A stretch of DNA of 64,000 nucleotides from Arenibacterium halophilum. Its GTDB lineage: Bacteria > Pseudomonadota > Alphaproteobacteria > Rhodobacterales > Rhodobacteraceae. This document shows positions 42,262-52,400 of this stretch, piece after piece. The stretch is from assembly GCF_005938225.1 (NCBI RefSeq), contig NZ_VCPC01000002.1:682001-746000 (forward strand). Direction: 5' to 3'. The position numbers and the translations under genes are program-made. Every line of letters starts with the position of its first letter. Within the stretch, counting starts at the first letter, position 1. The notes beneath the pieces were generated by a model. The model did no database searches, was not told where the DNA came from, and saw nothing but the letters and a program-made list of their open reading frames with translations.

Positions 42262-42633
42262 ATGACATCTCTTCCCTGGCGCGCCATCCTTGCCTGGCTG
42301 CTCGCTGCGTTCTTCCTGCTTGGTGGCACGCTCAACATCTTCCCCTCGGCCACAATCCTCGCCGATTATGAACGCTGGGGCTATCCGGATGGCTTCAACC
42401 GGGTCACCGGGCTGCTTGAATGGACCGCCGCGCTGCTGATCCTGCTGCGTCGTACCCGCTTCTACGGCAGCCTGCTTGGCGCGACGGTCATGGCTGCTGC
42501 TGCGCTGACGGTGATGCTGCACGGCGAATTCGGCCACGCAGGCCTGCCGCTGATCGTGCTGTCCGTGTCCCTGCTGACGGCGGCGCTGTGGCGCCCCGAG
42601 CGGGGCTCGAAAGGCTTCCGCCCCGGCGGTTGA
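42262..42633 (+). CDS. DoxX-like small membrane protein
   Basis: A 123-residue protein with four hydrophobic helices: a first helix WRAILAWLLAAFFLLGGTLNIF, then PDGFNRVTGLLEWTAALLILLRRTRFYG, the typical DoxX-like second part, and two more. Members sit in quinone-linked or thiosulfate oxidation complexes or near oxidative-stress genes. It lies 60 bp after sodB and 103 bp before the efflux adaptor. Its own function is uncertain. Confidence 0.75.
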   Translation: MTSLPWRAILAWLLAAFFLLGGTLNIFPSATILADYERWGYPDGFNRVTGLLEWTAALLILLRRTRFYGSLLGATVMAAAALTVMLHGEFGHAGLPLIVLSVSLLTAALWRPERGSKGFRPGG

Positions 42634-42736
42634 CGCCACTTTAAGTTTCCCAAGACCTGCGCCGCCCGCGAAACCAACGCACCGGCCTTCCGGAAGGGAA
42701 GGGCCGGACGGTGGCCCCTTTCTCAGGAGTTCCGAA

Positions 42737-43936
42737 ATGCCCCCGATCTCTCGGCCCGCTCGCCGTGCCGCTTTCTCATTGTTTGTACTTGGCGCAGCCG
42801 TGCTCAACCCTGCCATGTCCTGCGCCCAGGGTTATCCTCCGCCGTCCGTCGGTGTCGTCATCGTCGAGCCGCAGCGCGTCGAGGTCGCGTCGGAGCTGCC
42901 CGGCCGCATCAGCCCCACCCGCGTTGCCGAGGTGCGCCCTCGCATCGGCGGCATCGTCGAGCGGCGCGTTTTCACGCAAGGCAGCACGGTTCAGGCCGGT
43001 GACGTGCTGTATGAACTTGATCGTTTGCCCTACGAGGTCGCCGTCGATGCCGCCCGTGCCAGTGTTGCGCGGGCCGAGGCGGGGCGCGCCGATGCCCGCC
43101 AGACAGAGACGCGCCTGACCTCGCTGCGGGCGCGCAACGTCGCCAGCCAGGCCGACCTCGATTCCGCTGAAACTGCCGTGTTGCAGGCCAATGCAGCACT
43201 GGCCGAGGCGCAGGCGCAGTTGCGTGCCGCCGAGATCAACCTTGGCTACACAGAGGTGCGCGCCCCCATCGCCGGACGCACCGGCCGGGCGCTGACCACC
43301 GAAGGCGCACTGGTGAGCGCGCAGGGCGAGGTGATGACCACGATCCAGGCGCTCGATACCGTCTATGCCGACATGCAGCAGCCGGTGTCGGAACTGCTGC
43401 GTCTGCGCCGCGCCTTGGACGCGGGCGAAATCACCGAGCTGGCCCCCGGCGCTGCTGCGGTGCAGCTCTATCTTGATGACGGATCCCTGTACCCGCATCC
43501 CGGCAAGCTGCTGTTCTCCGAGGTGTCGGTTGAACGCTCCAGCGGGCAGGTGACCCTGCGCGCCGAGGTGCCGAACCCGGAAGGCACGCTGCTGCCCGGA
43601 ATGTACGTGCGCGTCTGGGTCGATCAGGCAGTGCGCGAGGAGGCGCTTATCGTTCCGGCTCAGGCGCTGCGGCGCGATGCGTCGGGTCAGGCCCAACTGA
43701 TGCTGGTCGAAGATGGTGTGGTCGCCGCACGTTCCGTGACCGAGGGGCGCAGCACCGGCACCGCGCTCACCATCCAGGAGGGGCTCGCCCCGGGCGACAT
43801 GGTGATTGTCGACGGCTTTCAGAAGATCGGGCCCGGAGCGCCGGTCACCCCGGTCTGCTGGACCGATCCCGCCGCCGAGGGCGCGCCTTCCGACATCTGC
43901 GCGCGCGCCGTCGACGCGCTTACTCCCGCGAACTGA
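42737..43936 (+). CDS. RND efflux periplasmic adaptor (AcrA/MexA type)
   Basis: A 399-residue membrane fusion protein. The secretion signal ends near AMSCA (cleavage after residue 30). The barrel-sandwich, lipoyl-like and helical hairpin regions are visible: GRISPTRVAEVRPRIGGIVERRVFTQGSTVQAGDVLYELD (about 52-92), a coiled hairpin rich in Ala and Arg (95-165), then NLGYTEVRAPIAGRTGRAL, and the beta-barrel. CAGGAG precedes the ATG. It bridges the inner-membrane pump and outer-membrane channel encoded next. Confidence 0.92.
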   Translation: MPPISRPARRAAFSLFVLGAAVLNPAMSCAQGYPPPSVGVVIVEPQRVEVASELPGRISPTRVAEVRPRIGGIVERRVFTQGSTVQAGDVLYELDRLPYEVAVDAARASVARAEAGRADARQTETRLTSLRARNVASQADLDSAETAVLQANAALAEAQAQLRAAEINLGYTEVRAPIAGRTGRALTTEGALVSAQGEVMTTIQALDTVYADMQQPVSELLRLRRALDAGEITELAPGAAAVQLYLDDGSLYPHPGKLLFSEVSVERSSGQVTLRAEVPNPEGTLLPGMYVRVWVDQAVREEALIVPAQALRRDASGQAQLMLVEDGVVAARSVTEGRSTGTALTIQEGLAPGDMVIVDGFQKIGPGAPVTPVCWTDPAAEGAPSDICARAVDALTPAN

Positions 43937-43945
43937 GGCCCGACC

Positions 43946-46900
43946 ATGGCACGTTTCTTCATCGACAACCCGGTGCTGGCCTGGGTCATCGCGATCTTCA
44001 TCACCCTGGCGGGCGCGCTGTCGCTGCCCTCGCTTCCGGTGGCCCAGTACCCCAATGTTGCCCCGCCGCAGGTCACCATCTCGACCCGCTTCGCCGGGGC
44101 CTCGCCCGAGGATCTGTATCAGCAGGTCACCCGCCCCATCGAGGAAGAGCTGAACGGCATTCCCGGCCTTCTCTATTTCGAATCCACCTCCGAGGCGACG
44201 GGCGCTGTGACGATCACCGTCACATTCGCGTCTGGCAGCAGTATTTCACAGGCCGTGGTAGAAACGCAGAACCGCCTGCGGCGGGTCGAATCCTCGCTGC
44301 CGCCCCAGGTTCAGCAGCAGGGTGTTCTGGTCGAAGAGGCCGGCAGCAGCTACCTGATGTTCGTCTCTCTCGCCGCAGCGCCCGAGGCAGGCTATGATTC
44401 CGTGGGACTGGCGGACTATGCCACCCGCTTCGTGCTGAACGAGATCCGACGGGTCGAGGGCGTCGGCAAGGCGCAGCTGTTCTCGGCCGAGCGGGCGATG
44501 CGGGTCTGGATCGACCCGGCAAAGCTCGTGGGGCTTGACCTGTCGGTCACCGACATCACCGCCGCCATCGCAGAACAGAACGCGCAGGTCTCGGCCGGCT
44601 CCGTCGGCGTGGACCCGGCGACCGAGGGCCAGCAGACCCAGGCGACGCTTCTGGTCACCGGCCAGCTGCGCACGCCCGAGGAATTTGGCCAGATCGTCCT
44701 GCGGGCAGGCGAGGACGGCTCTATCGTGCGCTTGTCTGACGTGGCGCGCATCGAAATGGATGCCGAGTTCTATTCCTTCAAGTCCTATCTCAACGGCGAG
44801 GAAGCCGCGCAGATCGGCATCCAGTTGTCGCCCTCGGGAAATGCGCTCGACACCGCCGAAGCCGTGCGGACGCTGCTGGACGAGCTGTCGGCGGGCTTCC
44901 CCGAAGGCGTGGTGGCGTCGATCCCCTATGACACCACCCCATTCGTGTCGGCCTCGATCGAGAAGGTGGTGCACACGCTGATCGAAGCGGTCGCGCTGGT
45001 CTTCGTGGTGATGCTGATCTTCCTTCAGAACCTGCGCTACACCATCATCCCGATGCTGGTGGTTCCGATCGCGCTGGCGGGCACGCTGGCGGTGATGCTG
45101 GCGGCGGGGTTTTCGATCAACGTGCTGACCATGTTCGCAATGATCCTCGCCATCGGCATCCTTGTGGACGACGCAATCGTTGTCGTGGAAAACGTCGAGC
45201 GCATCATGTCCGAAGAGGGGCTCTCGCCCCGCGAGGCGTCGAAAAAGGCAATGGGCCAGATCTCCGGGGCCATTATCGGCATCACGCTGGCGCTGATGGC
45301 GGTGTTCATCCCGCTGGCGTTCTTCCCCGGCTCGGTGGGCATCATCTATCAGCAGTTCTCTCTGACGATGGTGGTGTCGATCTTCTTTTCGGCCTTCCTT
45401 GCGTTGTCGCTGACGCCTGCGCTCTGCGCGACCTTCCTGAAACCCATTCCAAAGGGCCACGGCCATGCCCGGAAAGGCCCGGCGGGCTGGTTCAACCGCA
45501 ACTTCGACCGCGCGTCGAAAGGCTACGCCGGGGGCGTGCGGGGGCTGGTGCGCCGTTCGGGGCGGATGATGTTGATCTATGCCGCGCTGGTGGCGGGGCT
45601 GGGCTATGTCTACGTGCAGATCCCCGCCGCCTTCCTGCCGCAAGAGGATCAGGGCTATCTTATCGCATCGTTGCAATCGCCGCCCGAGGCGACGTCGTTT
45701 CGGATGCGCGAAGTGACCAAGCAGGCCGAGGCGTTTGCGCTGGGCACAAAGGGCGTGGCCGACGTGGTAACGGTTCAGGGCTTTTCCTTCTCGGGGCAGG
45801 GGCCGAACTCCGCCGTCAGTTTCCTGACACTGGAGGATTGGGCCAAACGTGAAAGCCCTGAACTGGGCGCGGCAGCGCTTGCAGGGCAACTGTCGGGGAT
45901 GCTGTTCTCGATCCGCGACAGCTTTGCCTTCGCCATCTCGCCGCCGCCCATCCAGGGGCTCGGCACCGGCTCGGGCTTCAGCTTCCGTCTTCAGGACCGC
46001 GCGAACCTGGGTAACGCCGCGCTGCAACAGGCCGCGGGCCAGATCATGGGCGCGGGCGCAGAAAGCCCGATCCTTGGCCAGATGTATATCGAGGGGCTGC
46101 AACCGGGACCGCAGCTGCGCCTCGACGTGGACCGCGAAAAAGCCAATGCCTTCGGCGTCACCTTCGGCGAGATCAACCGCACCATCTCGGTCGCGCTGGG
46201 GTCGGGCTACGTTAATGATTTCCCCAACGACGGCAAGATGCAGAGCGTCATCGTGCAGGCCGAGGCCGAGGCGCGCAGCAGTATCGAAGAGGTGCTGAAG
46301 CTCAATGTCCGCAACGTGCAGGGCGGGATGGTGCCGCTGTCGTCCTTCGCGCGGGCTGAATGGGGCTTCGGCCCGTCGCAGATCGTCGGGTACAACGGTT
46401 ACCCGTCGATCCGCATCAATGGCGAGGCAGCGCCGGGCTATTCCTCGGGCGAGGCGTTGGCCGAGATGCAGCGCATCGCAGGCGATCTGCCGCCGGGCTT
46501 TGGCTACGAATGGACCGGGCAATCCTTGCAGGAGATCGAGAGCGGCAGCCAGGCACCGATCCTGATCGGGCTGTCGGTGCTGTTCGTCTTCCTCTGCCTC
46601 GCGGGGCTGTATGGCAGCTGGTCAATCCCGCTGGCGGTGATGCTGATCGTGCCGATGGGCGCCATCGGGGCGGTGGCGGCAGTGACGCTGGCGGGCCTGT
46701 CGAACGACGTGTTCTTTACCGTGGGCCTTATCACCATCGTCGGGCTGTCGGCCAAGAACGCCATCCTGATCGTCGAGGTCGCCAAGGACCTGATCACCGA
46801 AGGCAAGGGCCTCATCGACGCCACGGTCGAGGCCTGCCGCCTGCGCTTCCGTCCGATCCTGATGACCTCGCTCGCCTTCACCATGGGGGTGATCCCGATG

Positions 46901-47071
46901 GCCATCGCCACGGGCCCCTCGGCGGCCAGCCAGAACGCCATCGGCATCAACGTGGTGGGTGGCATGATCTCGGCCACGGTGCTGGGGGTGATCTTCGCGC
47001 CAGTGTTCTTCGTTTTCGTAATGAAGCTCACCGGCACCCACAAGCGCCTTGGCAGCCCGGAGCGGGGCTGA
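43946..47071 (+). CDS. RND efflux pump inner-membrane transporter (AcrB/MexB type, HAE1 family)
   Basis: A 1,041-residue HAE1 transporter with the full AcrB plan: helix 1 at about 10-30 (FFIDNPVLAWVIAIFITLAG), two large periplasmic loops, and twelve helices. The proton-relay acids are in ILVDDAIVVVENVER (helix 4) and the lysine in LSAKNAILIVEVAKD (helix 10). It exports hydrophobic drugs, dyes and perhaps natural products in exchange for protons. It is 9 bp after the adaptor gene and 33 bp before the outer-membrane factor. No local repressor gene is seen, which is unusual for such operons. Confidence 0.94.
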   Translation: MARFFIDNPVLAWVIAIFITLAGALSLPSLPVAQYPNVAPPQVTISTRFAGASPEDLYQQVTRPIEEELNGIPGLLYFESTSEATGAVTITVTFASGSSISQAVVETQNRLRRVESSLPPQVQQQGVLVEEAGSSYLMFVSLAAAPEAGYDSVGLADYATRFVLNEIRRVEGVGKAQLFSAERAMRVWIDPAKLVGLDLSVTDITAAIAEQNAQVSAGSVGVDPATEGQQTQATLLVTGQLRTPEEFGQIVLRAGEDGSIVRLSDVARIEMDAEFYSFKSYLNGEEAAQIGIQLSPSGNALDTAEAVRTLLDELSAGFPEGVVASIPYDTTPFVSASIEKVVHTLIEAVALVFVVMLIFLQNLRYTIIPMLVVPIALAGTLAVMLAAGFSINVLTMFAMILAIGILVDDAIVVVENVERIMSEEGLSPREASKKAMGQISGAIIGITLALMAVFIPLAFFPGSVGIIYQQFSLTMVVSIFFSAFLALSLTPALCATFLKPIPKGHGHARKGPAGWFNRNFDRASKGYAGGVRGLVRRSGRMMLIYAALVAGLGYVYVQIPAAFLPQEDQGYLIASLQSPPEATSFRMREVTKQAEAFALGTKGVADVVTVQGFSFSGQGPNSAVSFLTLEDWAKRESPELGAAALAGQLSGMLFSIRDSFAFAISPPPIQGLGTGSGFSFRLQDRANLGNAALQQAAGQIMGAGAESPILGQMYIEGLQPGPQLRLDVDREKANAFGVTFGEINRTISVALGSGYVNDFPNDGKMQSVIVQAEAEARSSIEEVLKLNVRNVQGGMVPLSSFARAEWGFGPSQIVGYNGYPSIRINGEAAPGYSSGEALAEMQRIAGDLPPGFGYEWTGQSLQEIESGSQAPILIGLSVLFVFLCLAGLYGSWSIPLAVMLIVPMGAIGAVAAVTLAGLSNDVFFTVGLITIVGLSAKNAILIVEVAKDLITEGKGLIDATVEACRLRFRPILMTSLAFTMGVIPMAIATGPSAASQNAIGINVVGGMISATVLGVIFAPVFFVFVMKLTGTHKRLGSPERG

Positions 47072-47104
47072 CCGCCTTGCCCATTCCCTCCTGAAAGACA
47101 GACC

Positions 47105-48466
47105 ATGATACGTTTCTCCCTCATCCCGGCCGTGCTTGCGCTGTGCGCCTGCACCGTCGGCCCCGACCACGTTCCCCCAATCCAGCCGCTTGCCGCACAG
47201 TTCGCCGAAGGCGATGCGCGGCCAGCCGGCGACGCCGCGATGCAATTGTGGTGGCGGTCCTACAACGACCGGCTGCTGAATGATCTGGTTCAGGCCGGGC
47301 TGCGCCAAAACCTTGATATCAAGACGGCGCTAAGCCGCGTGGCAGAGGCGCAGGCCGCCGCCCGCGCGACCGGTCTGCCGGCACAGATCAGCGGATCGCT
47401 TGTGGCCGACAGCATCCGGTCTGGCGGGAACGGTGTCGCGGGCACGGTCACGACCTCTGGAGCCAGCGCGATGCCCGCGCTGATGCTGGACCTGTTCGGT
47501 GGTGAACGCCGCGCACGGGAAACGGCTTTGGCCTCGCTGCAATCGGCAGAACTTGGCGTTGGCACGGCGCAACTTGCCCTGCTCTCGTCGCTTGTCAGCA
47601 ACTACATCGATCTGCGCTACTATCAGAACGCAATGGCCATCACCCAACAGACCCTTGAAACACGGCGCGATACGCTGCGCCTCGTGCAGGGGCAGCGCGA
47701 GGCAGGTGCCGCGACGGCGCTTGACGAGGCACAGGCACAGGCGGCACTGGACGAGGCGCAAGCGGTTTTGCCCAACCTTGAACAGGGCTACTACGCATCT
47801 TCCTACGCCATCGCGACGCTGCTCGCGCAGCCGGTGCAGGCGATTGGTTCCCGGCTTCAACGCGGTGCCGCCCAACCTCGTCCCGGGCGCAGTGCCGCTG
47901 CCGGAATACCCGCCGACCTGCTGCGCAACCGTCCCGATTTGCGTGCCGCCGAAGCCGAACTTGCCGCTGCGACCGCCCGCGTCGGGGTCAGCGCGGCGCA
48001 GCTTTATCCGTCGCTGCAACTTGGCGGCACGGTTTCGATATCCGATGGGGTGACCAGCTGGAGCTACGGGCCGCAGCTGTCGATCCCGGTGCTGAGCCGG
48101 GGCGTGCTGAAGGCCAACCGCGACGCCGCCATCGCCCGGGCTGACCAAGCTAGACTCGCTTGGCGCGGCGCGGTGCTGGGGGCGGTCGAGGAGGTGCAGG
48201 CCGCGCAAAGCGATTACCTCCGCAACCGCCGTGCCGTCGCCGCCTATCAGCGCAGTGTGGCATCATTCGAGCGGGTCGTGTCACTGTCACGCGAAACCTA
48301 TGAAGGCGGCACGACGACGCTGCTCGACTACCTGGAGGTTCAACGCTCTCTTGCCGCCGCCCGAATGACGCTGGCATCCGGGCTACGCGATCTTGCAGCC
48401 AGTTGGGCCCGCTTGCAGGTCGCTGCGGGCAAGGGGTGGTCGCTTGCGCCCACCTCCGCAGGCTGA
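47105..48466 (+). CDS. Efflux outer-membrane lipoprotein (NodT/OprM type)
   Basis: A 453-residue TolC-like channel with a lipoprotein signal: ALCAC with the acylated cysteine at about 16. The two OEP repeats are visible: LVQAGLRQNLDIKTALSRVAEAQAAARATGL in the first half, and GIPADLLRNRPDLRAAEAELAAATARVGVSAAQLYPSL in the second. It ends the pump as the outer-membrane exit duct. The segment joining the halves (QRGAAQPRPGRSAAAG) is compact but in frame. Confidence 0.92.
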   Translation: MIRFSLIPAVLALCACTVGPDHVPPIQPLAAQFAEGDARPAGDAAMQLWWRSYNDRLLNDLVQAGLRQNLDIKTALSRVAEAQAAARATGLPAQISGSLVADSIRSGGNGVAGTVTTSGASAMPALMLDLFGGERRARETALASLQSAELGVGTAQLALLSSLVSNYIDLRYYQNAMAITQQTLETRRDTLRLVQGQREAGAATALDEAQAQAALDEAQAVLPNLEQGYYASSYAIATLLAQPVQAIGSRLQRGAAQPRPGRSAAAGIPADLLRNRPDLRAAEAELAAATARVGVSAAQLYPSLQLGGTVSISDGVTSWSYGPQLSIPVLSRGVLKANRDAAIARADQARLAWRGAVLGAVEEVQAAQSDYLRNRRAVAAYQRSVASFERVVSLSRETYEGGTTTLLDYLEVQRSLAAARMTLASGLRDLAASWARLQVAAGKGWSLAPTSAG

Positions 48467-48646
48467 AGAACGCCACCACAAGCCGTCGGCAGCGATCGGA
48501 ATTTCGGGTGGCTGCTATGCGGCGACTTGAGTTCGCGTCACAAAGCCGCTCTGGGCCGAAATGTTCCAATCTGCTACATGTCGGCGCATGTCTTCTGCCA
48601 AAGTGTTTCCAGAGCGCTCAAAAAGTCGAGGGACATTGTTAGTGCC

Positions 48647-49063
48647 ATGATCGCACCCCCATTCCGCTTTCCGACCAATTCAGCAATCGAATTTATCGCG
48701 ATCCGACTTGGTCTTCGTAACGATCCACACATGCAGGATTGGGCGATTGAAGTTGCGGAGGCGTCAGATATTCCAAGGTATCTGGCCCTATTTCAAGACG
48801 CCGGAATCAATGAAGAGGTACGTTTTGCCCTTGCCGAAATGACCATCCAGGCCTTCGAGGACTGGACATATGAGGCGCGAAATCCGGACCTGAATTCAAA
48901 TCCGGAATGGGCGTGGTTTCTGTCTTACCTTGCCGAGAATGCAAAGGTTCATGAATGGCAAATCTGGTACTGGGCAGGTTGGGACAATAGCCTGGACGAT
49001 ACCTGGCAGGTCGCGCCGTACATGCGTCGCTTGTATCAGGGCTACCTGGCGGCCAGCGCGTAG
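48647..49063 (+). CDS. Hypothetical protein
   Basis: A 138-residue soluble acidic protein I do not recognise. It starts MIAPPFRFPTNSAIEFIAIRLGL and is rich in Trp in its second half (NPEWAWFLSYLAENAKVHEWQIWYWAGWDN), with no signal peptide or membrane helix. The frame is open upstream to 48527 but the ATG at 48647 is the likely start. Codon use is less GC-rich than the pump genes, which hints at acquisition. It stands alone between the efflux operon and the RTX gene. Homology search would be needed to give it a role. Confidence 0.6.
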   Translation: MIAPPFRFPTNSAIEFIAIRLGLRNDPHMQDWAIEVAEASDIPRYLALFQDAGINEEVRFALAEMTIQAFEDWTYEARNPDLNSNPEWAWFLSYLAENAKVHEWQIWYWAGWDNSLDDTWQVAPYMRRLYQGYLAASA

Positions 49064-49461
49064 CAGGCAAGCTTTCCAGGCGGGCCTTCGCCTTGTCCAG
49101 TACGGCAACGGTGGGAAGGCGCGCGCTGGGGCAGATTAGAATCGCCGTGCGTATCCTTCGAACATGGCCTCGCGCCAGAGGGGGGATCGCGGGGGGCTTT
49201 ACCTTCGGGAAATCACTCAAATCTGCAATCAGAAGGCGAGCGCCCAGGCGGCGATTCCGTCTGCAGGATATGTCCCACAGTGAGAAGGAAAGCTCTGCGA
49301 CCTGTTAGCGTTTGAAAAGGGTTCTGCGAACTTGACAGGTGATGCTGTTCTGATCAGTGATCTAAGGCAGGGGGTGGACGATCGTCCGCACAATAAAAAA
49401 TTCAGCGCTCGGCATCCTGTTCCTTTTGCCGTGTTAGATAGTTTTTGTTTATGGGGGCGTT
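49064..49461. other. Gene-free promoter region of the RTX gene
   Basis: About 400 bp with no supported gene. The last 90 bp are AT-rich (AATAAAAAATTC, TTAGATAGTTTTTG), as expected of a promoter/leader for the giant RTX gene. TTGACA at 49332-49337 has no matching -10 box at normal spacing. Confidence 0.45.
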
Positions 49462-52400
49462 ATGGCCGCTAAGTTGGAAACGGTTACGTTTGAGTCCAAA
49501 AGCCTGCTGCCGTGGAATTTTGGCAGCGATACATATTACGGCGTTCGCAACGCCAGTCTGGGCAATCTCAGCCTCGACTCTGGCGATATGCTCTCCACAA
49601 GCGGCAAGTTAAGCCACAGCTTCGATATCGGTGGTCGCTGGAGCCCTGTGGACGCCTCGGGAACGGCCTATTTCAACTACAAGATCGGGTTGCAACCCTA
49701 CGTCGAATCCAACTCGGTCGGCAGTTTCACCACCAGTCTTAGCGGCACAATGGATGTCAGCTATGGCAACGCCAATTTGCGTAGCGAGGCGACCGACGCC
49801 TTCACCTTTGACGTTCTGTCTTACGAATCCACCACGGCCGAGCTCAATTACGAAAGCTTTCGGGCGAAGACGTTCGAGGCGGGAATCAAGCTGCTTTATG
49901 ACATCGATGTCGGCATTAAAAACTTGCGCCTTGATGTTGTCTTCTTTGATGAGAAGAAAGAGGATCTGGTTCAGTTTATTGGCGATGTGAACAACGTACC
50001 CGAGCCAATAAAGCTGTTCCAGTTTTCCAGCCCATCGCAAAGCTTCGAGATTTTCGACTGGCTCGAGCTGAGCTTGAACCAGCCCAATGGCGCAGACATC
50101 GAAGCGAGTTGGTCGAGCGACGGACAGGGCAGTGCCCCCGTGGTCAGCGGCAGGGGAACTGCCGATGATTTCTTCATCAACCTGCGGGCCGATCTTGATA
50201 AGCTGGGCACATCATTCCTGAAGAAGTTCGGCGGGCCGAACGGAATCAGCATTGCCACGACGCTGGAGGAAACCGTTTTCCTCGACGCCGACCTCGACCT
50301 GCACGAATTTTTCAAGGCGGTTCCGGAAGACTGGTTCAGTATCGAAGCAACGGCAATCAACCTTTACGCCGACGGTGGTTTGAAGGTTGGAGAGGCGATG
50401 ACGGTCGACTACCGGTCGAAGAAGGCCGGGATGACGGATGCGAACCTTCCCGACGTTACGGTGACGGTGACGGTCACGGATCCGGGAACCGGCTGGACAA
50501 GCACCCAGACCTCGACGCTTGATGCGCTGCTTGCCGGTTCGGCGGATGCCAACCGGATCGAAATCGAAGCGCCCGATTTGCCGAGTGGCGAGCGGCTGCG
50601 CGATGCAAAGATGTCGGTAACCTATTCGCTGAACCAGGCCGCGGTACAGCACAGGGCCGGCGTAGACATTGGCATGGCCATCGGGGTCGAGGGCTTGACG
50701 CTGGATCTGAAGGGCAAAGGGGCCACGCTGATCAACGTCGGACCTTACCTTGATTTCAAGCTCGAGCAGGACATCCAACTTCCGCTGCCGTTCTCGAACA
50801 GCTTCAACCTGACGTCGAAGGAATTCAAAAGCGTCACCAAGACCTATGACGTGGTCTACACGGATGCAGCGCCAAGCGATCTGGATGTAGGCGATCCGGA
50901 ATTCAAGACCAAGGTTTTGAAGGCGCTGAACGGGCTGAGCGAGCAGACATTGCACGCAGTTCAAGGCGCCGACTACCTGTGGGCGGACAACGTCAAGAAC
51001 GGTGTCTCCCAGCAGAAACTGTACAAGGTCAAGGATGGCGAAAATCAGTTCGGGCTGCAGGGCGGTTCCCCAACTTCGGGGACCGCATCGACCTATATCT
51101 GGCAGGGTGACACCGACGCCACCGTGAACGTTGACAGGGGCCAGACGACCGACGGCGTGTTCCACGAGAATTACGTGGTCCTGGTGGCAAGCGACGACCC
51201 GCAGGCGACCAGCGGGTTGCGGGCCCAGTTCGATCTGACCAACGGATCGCATATTTTGCATGCCGGGTCATCGACGATCGAGAAGTACAATTTCCTGTCG
51301 TTCCTGCCTCAGGCCAAATCCGCCAAGTACACGCAGTATGTCGGGTCCTGGCCCAACATACTCGAGACAGACCGCAACATCGGCGCCATTGTTGGCAGCA
51401 AGAACGCCGACGTTCTGGCCCTGATTGCGCCGCAGGGCCAGCAGCAGGGCGGCCAGTTCTTTGACGGCGGCAGCAATGGCACCCAGGTTGGCGATATCCA
51501 CCAGTCCGACTTTGACATCTTCGTCGCCAACCTGCGCGGTTTGATGCCAGACACCAGGATCGTGTGGGACATTCACGCAGCACAACGGGCAACGTTCAAC
51601 AACGATCCGAATGCCTTTGTCCGCATCGACCAGGGCACCGGGCCCAATTCCGAAGGGATCGTTGTCGGCAACGTGGAATCCGTTGTTCTGTCGACCGGCC
51701 GGCGCGACGACGCGATCGTTCTTGGCTTCGGCGCAGACTACCTGCAAACCAATGAAGGCGCCGATTACGTGCAGTCGGTCTGGGATTCCGCAAACGATAC
51801 CGTTGATCTTGGAAACGGCGACGATTGGATCGAGCTGAAGAGCGAGTTTGCAATAGTTGCCGACCATGGCAATCGTGATCGCAGCACGCCTCAGGGGGCA
51901 ACGCACATCACTTCTGTCGATACCATTTATGGCGGCCGCGGCATCGACGAGGCGATCGTGGAAGCGCCGGCGTACGATGAAGACGGAATCCCGCAGTACG
52001 ACGAAAATAACCAGCCGTTTCAGATCACAGAAGACGCCAGAACTCGAGAGGCCGAGGATGGCGGCCTGATGATCCAGATTGGCGGCAGGTTCGAAAATCC
52101 GGTTTCTGCCAAGGCGGATATCAATGCCCTGCGTGCCGTGTTGGAGCAACAAAAGGCCGTCGTGCCCACGCAGGGCAAGACCCTTGTGCTGGGCGAGGCG
52201 CGGCACGAAATTTCATACATCCGCGATGACCTTGTGGCTTATAAGGACGCCAACAACTATCGCTACGCCCGAGACGTCATAAAATTTGATGCGTCGCTTG
52301 AGCGGATTTCGGTGATCGGCAGTGCCGACAAGGCCGATGTGGCGCTGTACACCGGCGGCATGATCTATGACGGCAAAGGCAACACGACGGCCGGTCAGCC

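Noticed and set aside
44246-46522. A 758-codon minus-strand frame inside the RND pump gene
   Set aside because: It is the antisense of a high-GC gene with all AcrB motifs; its His/Arg/Asp-rich product is typical of a shadow frame.
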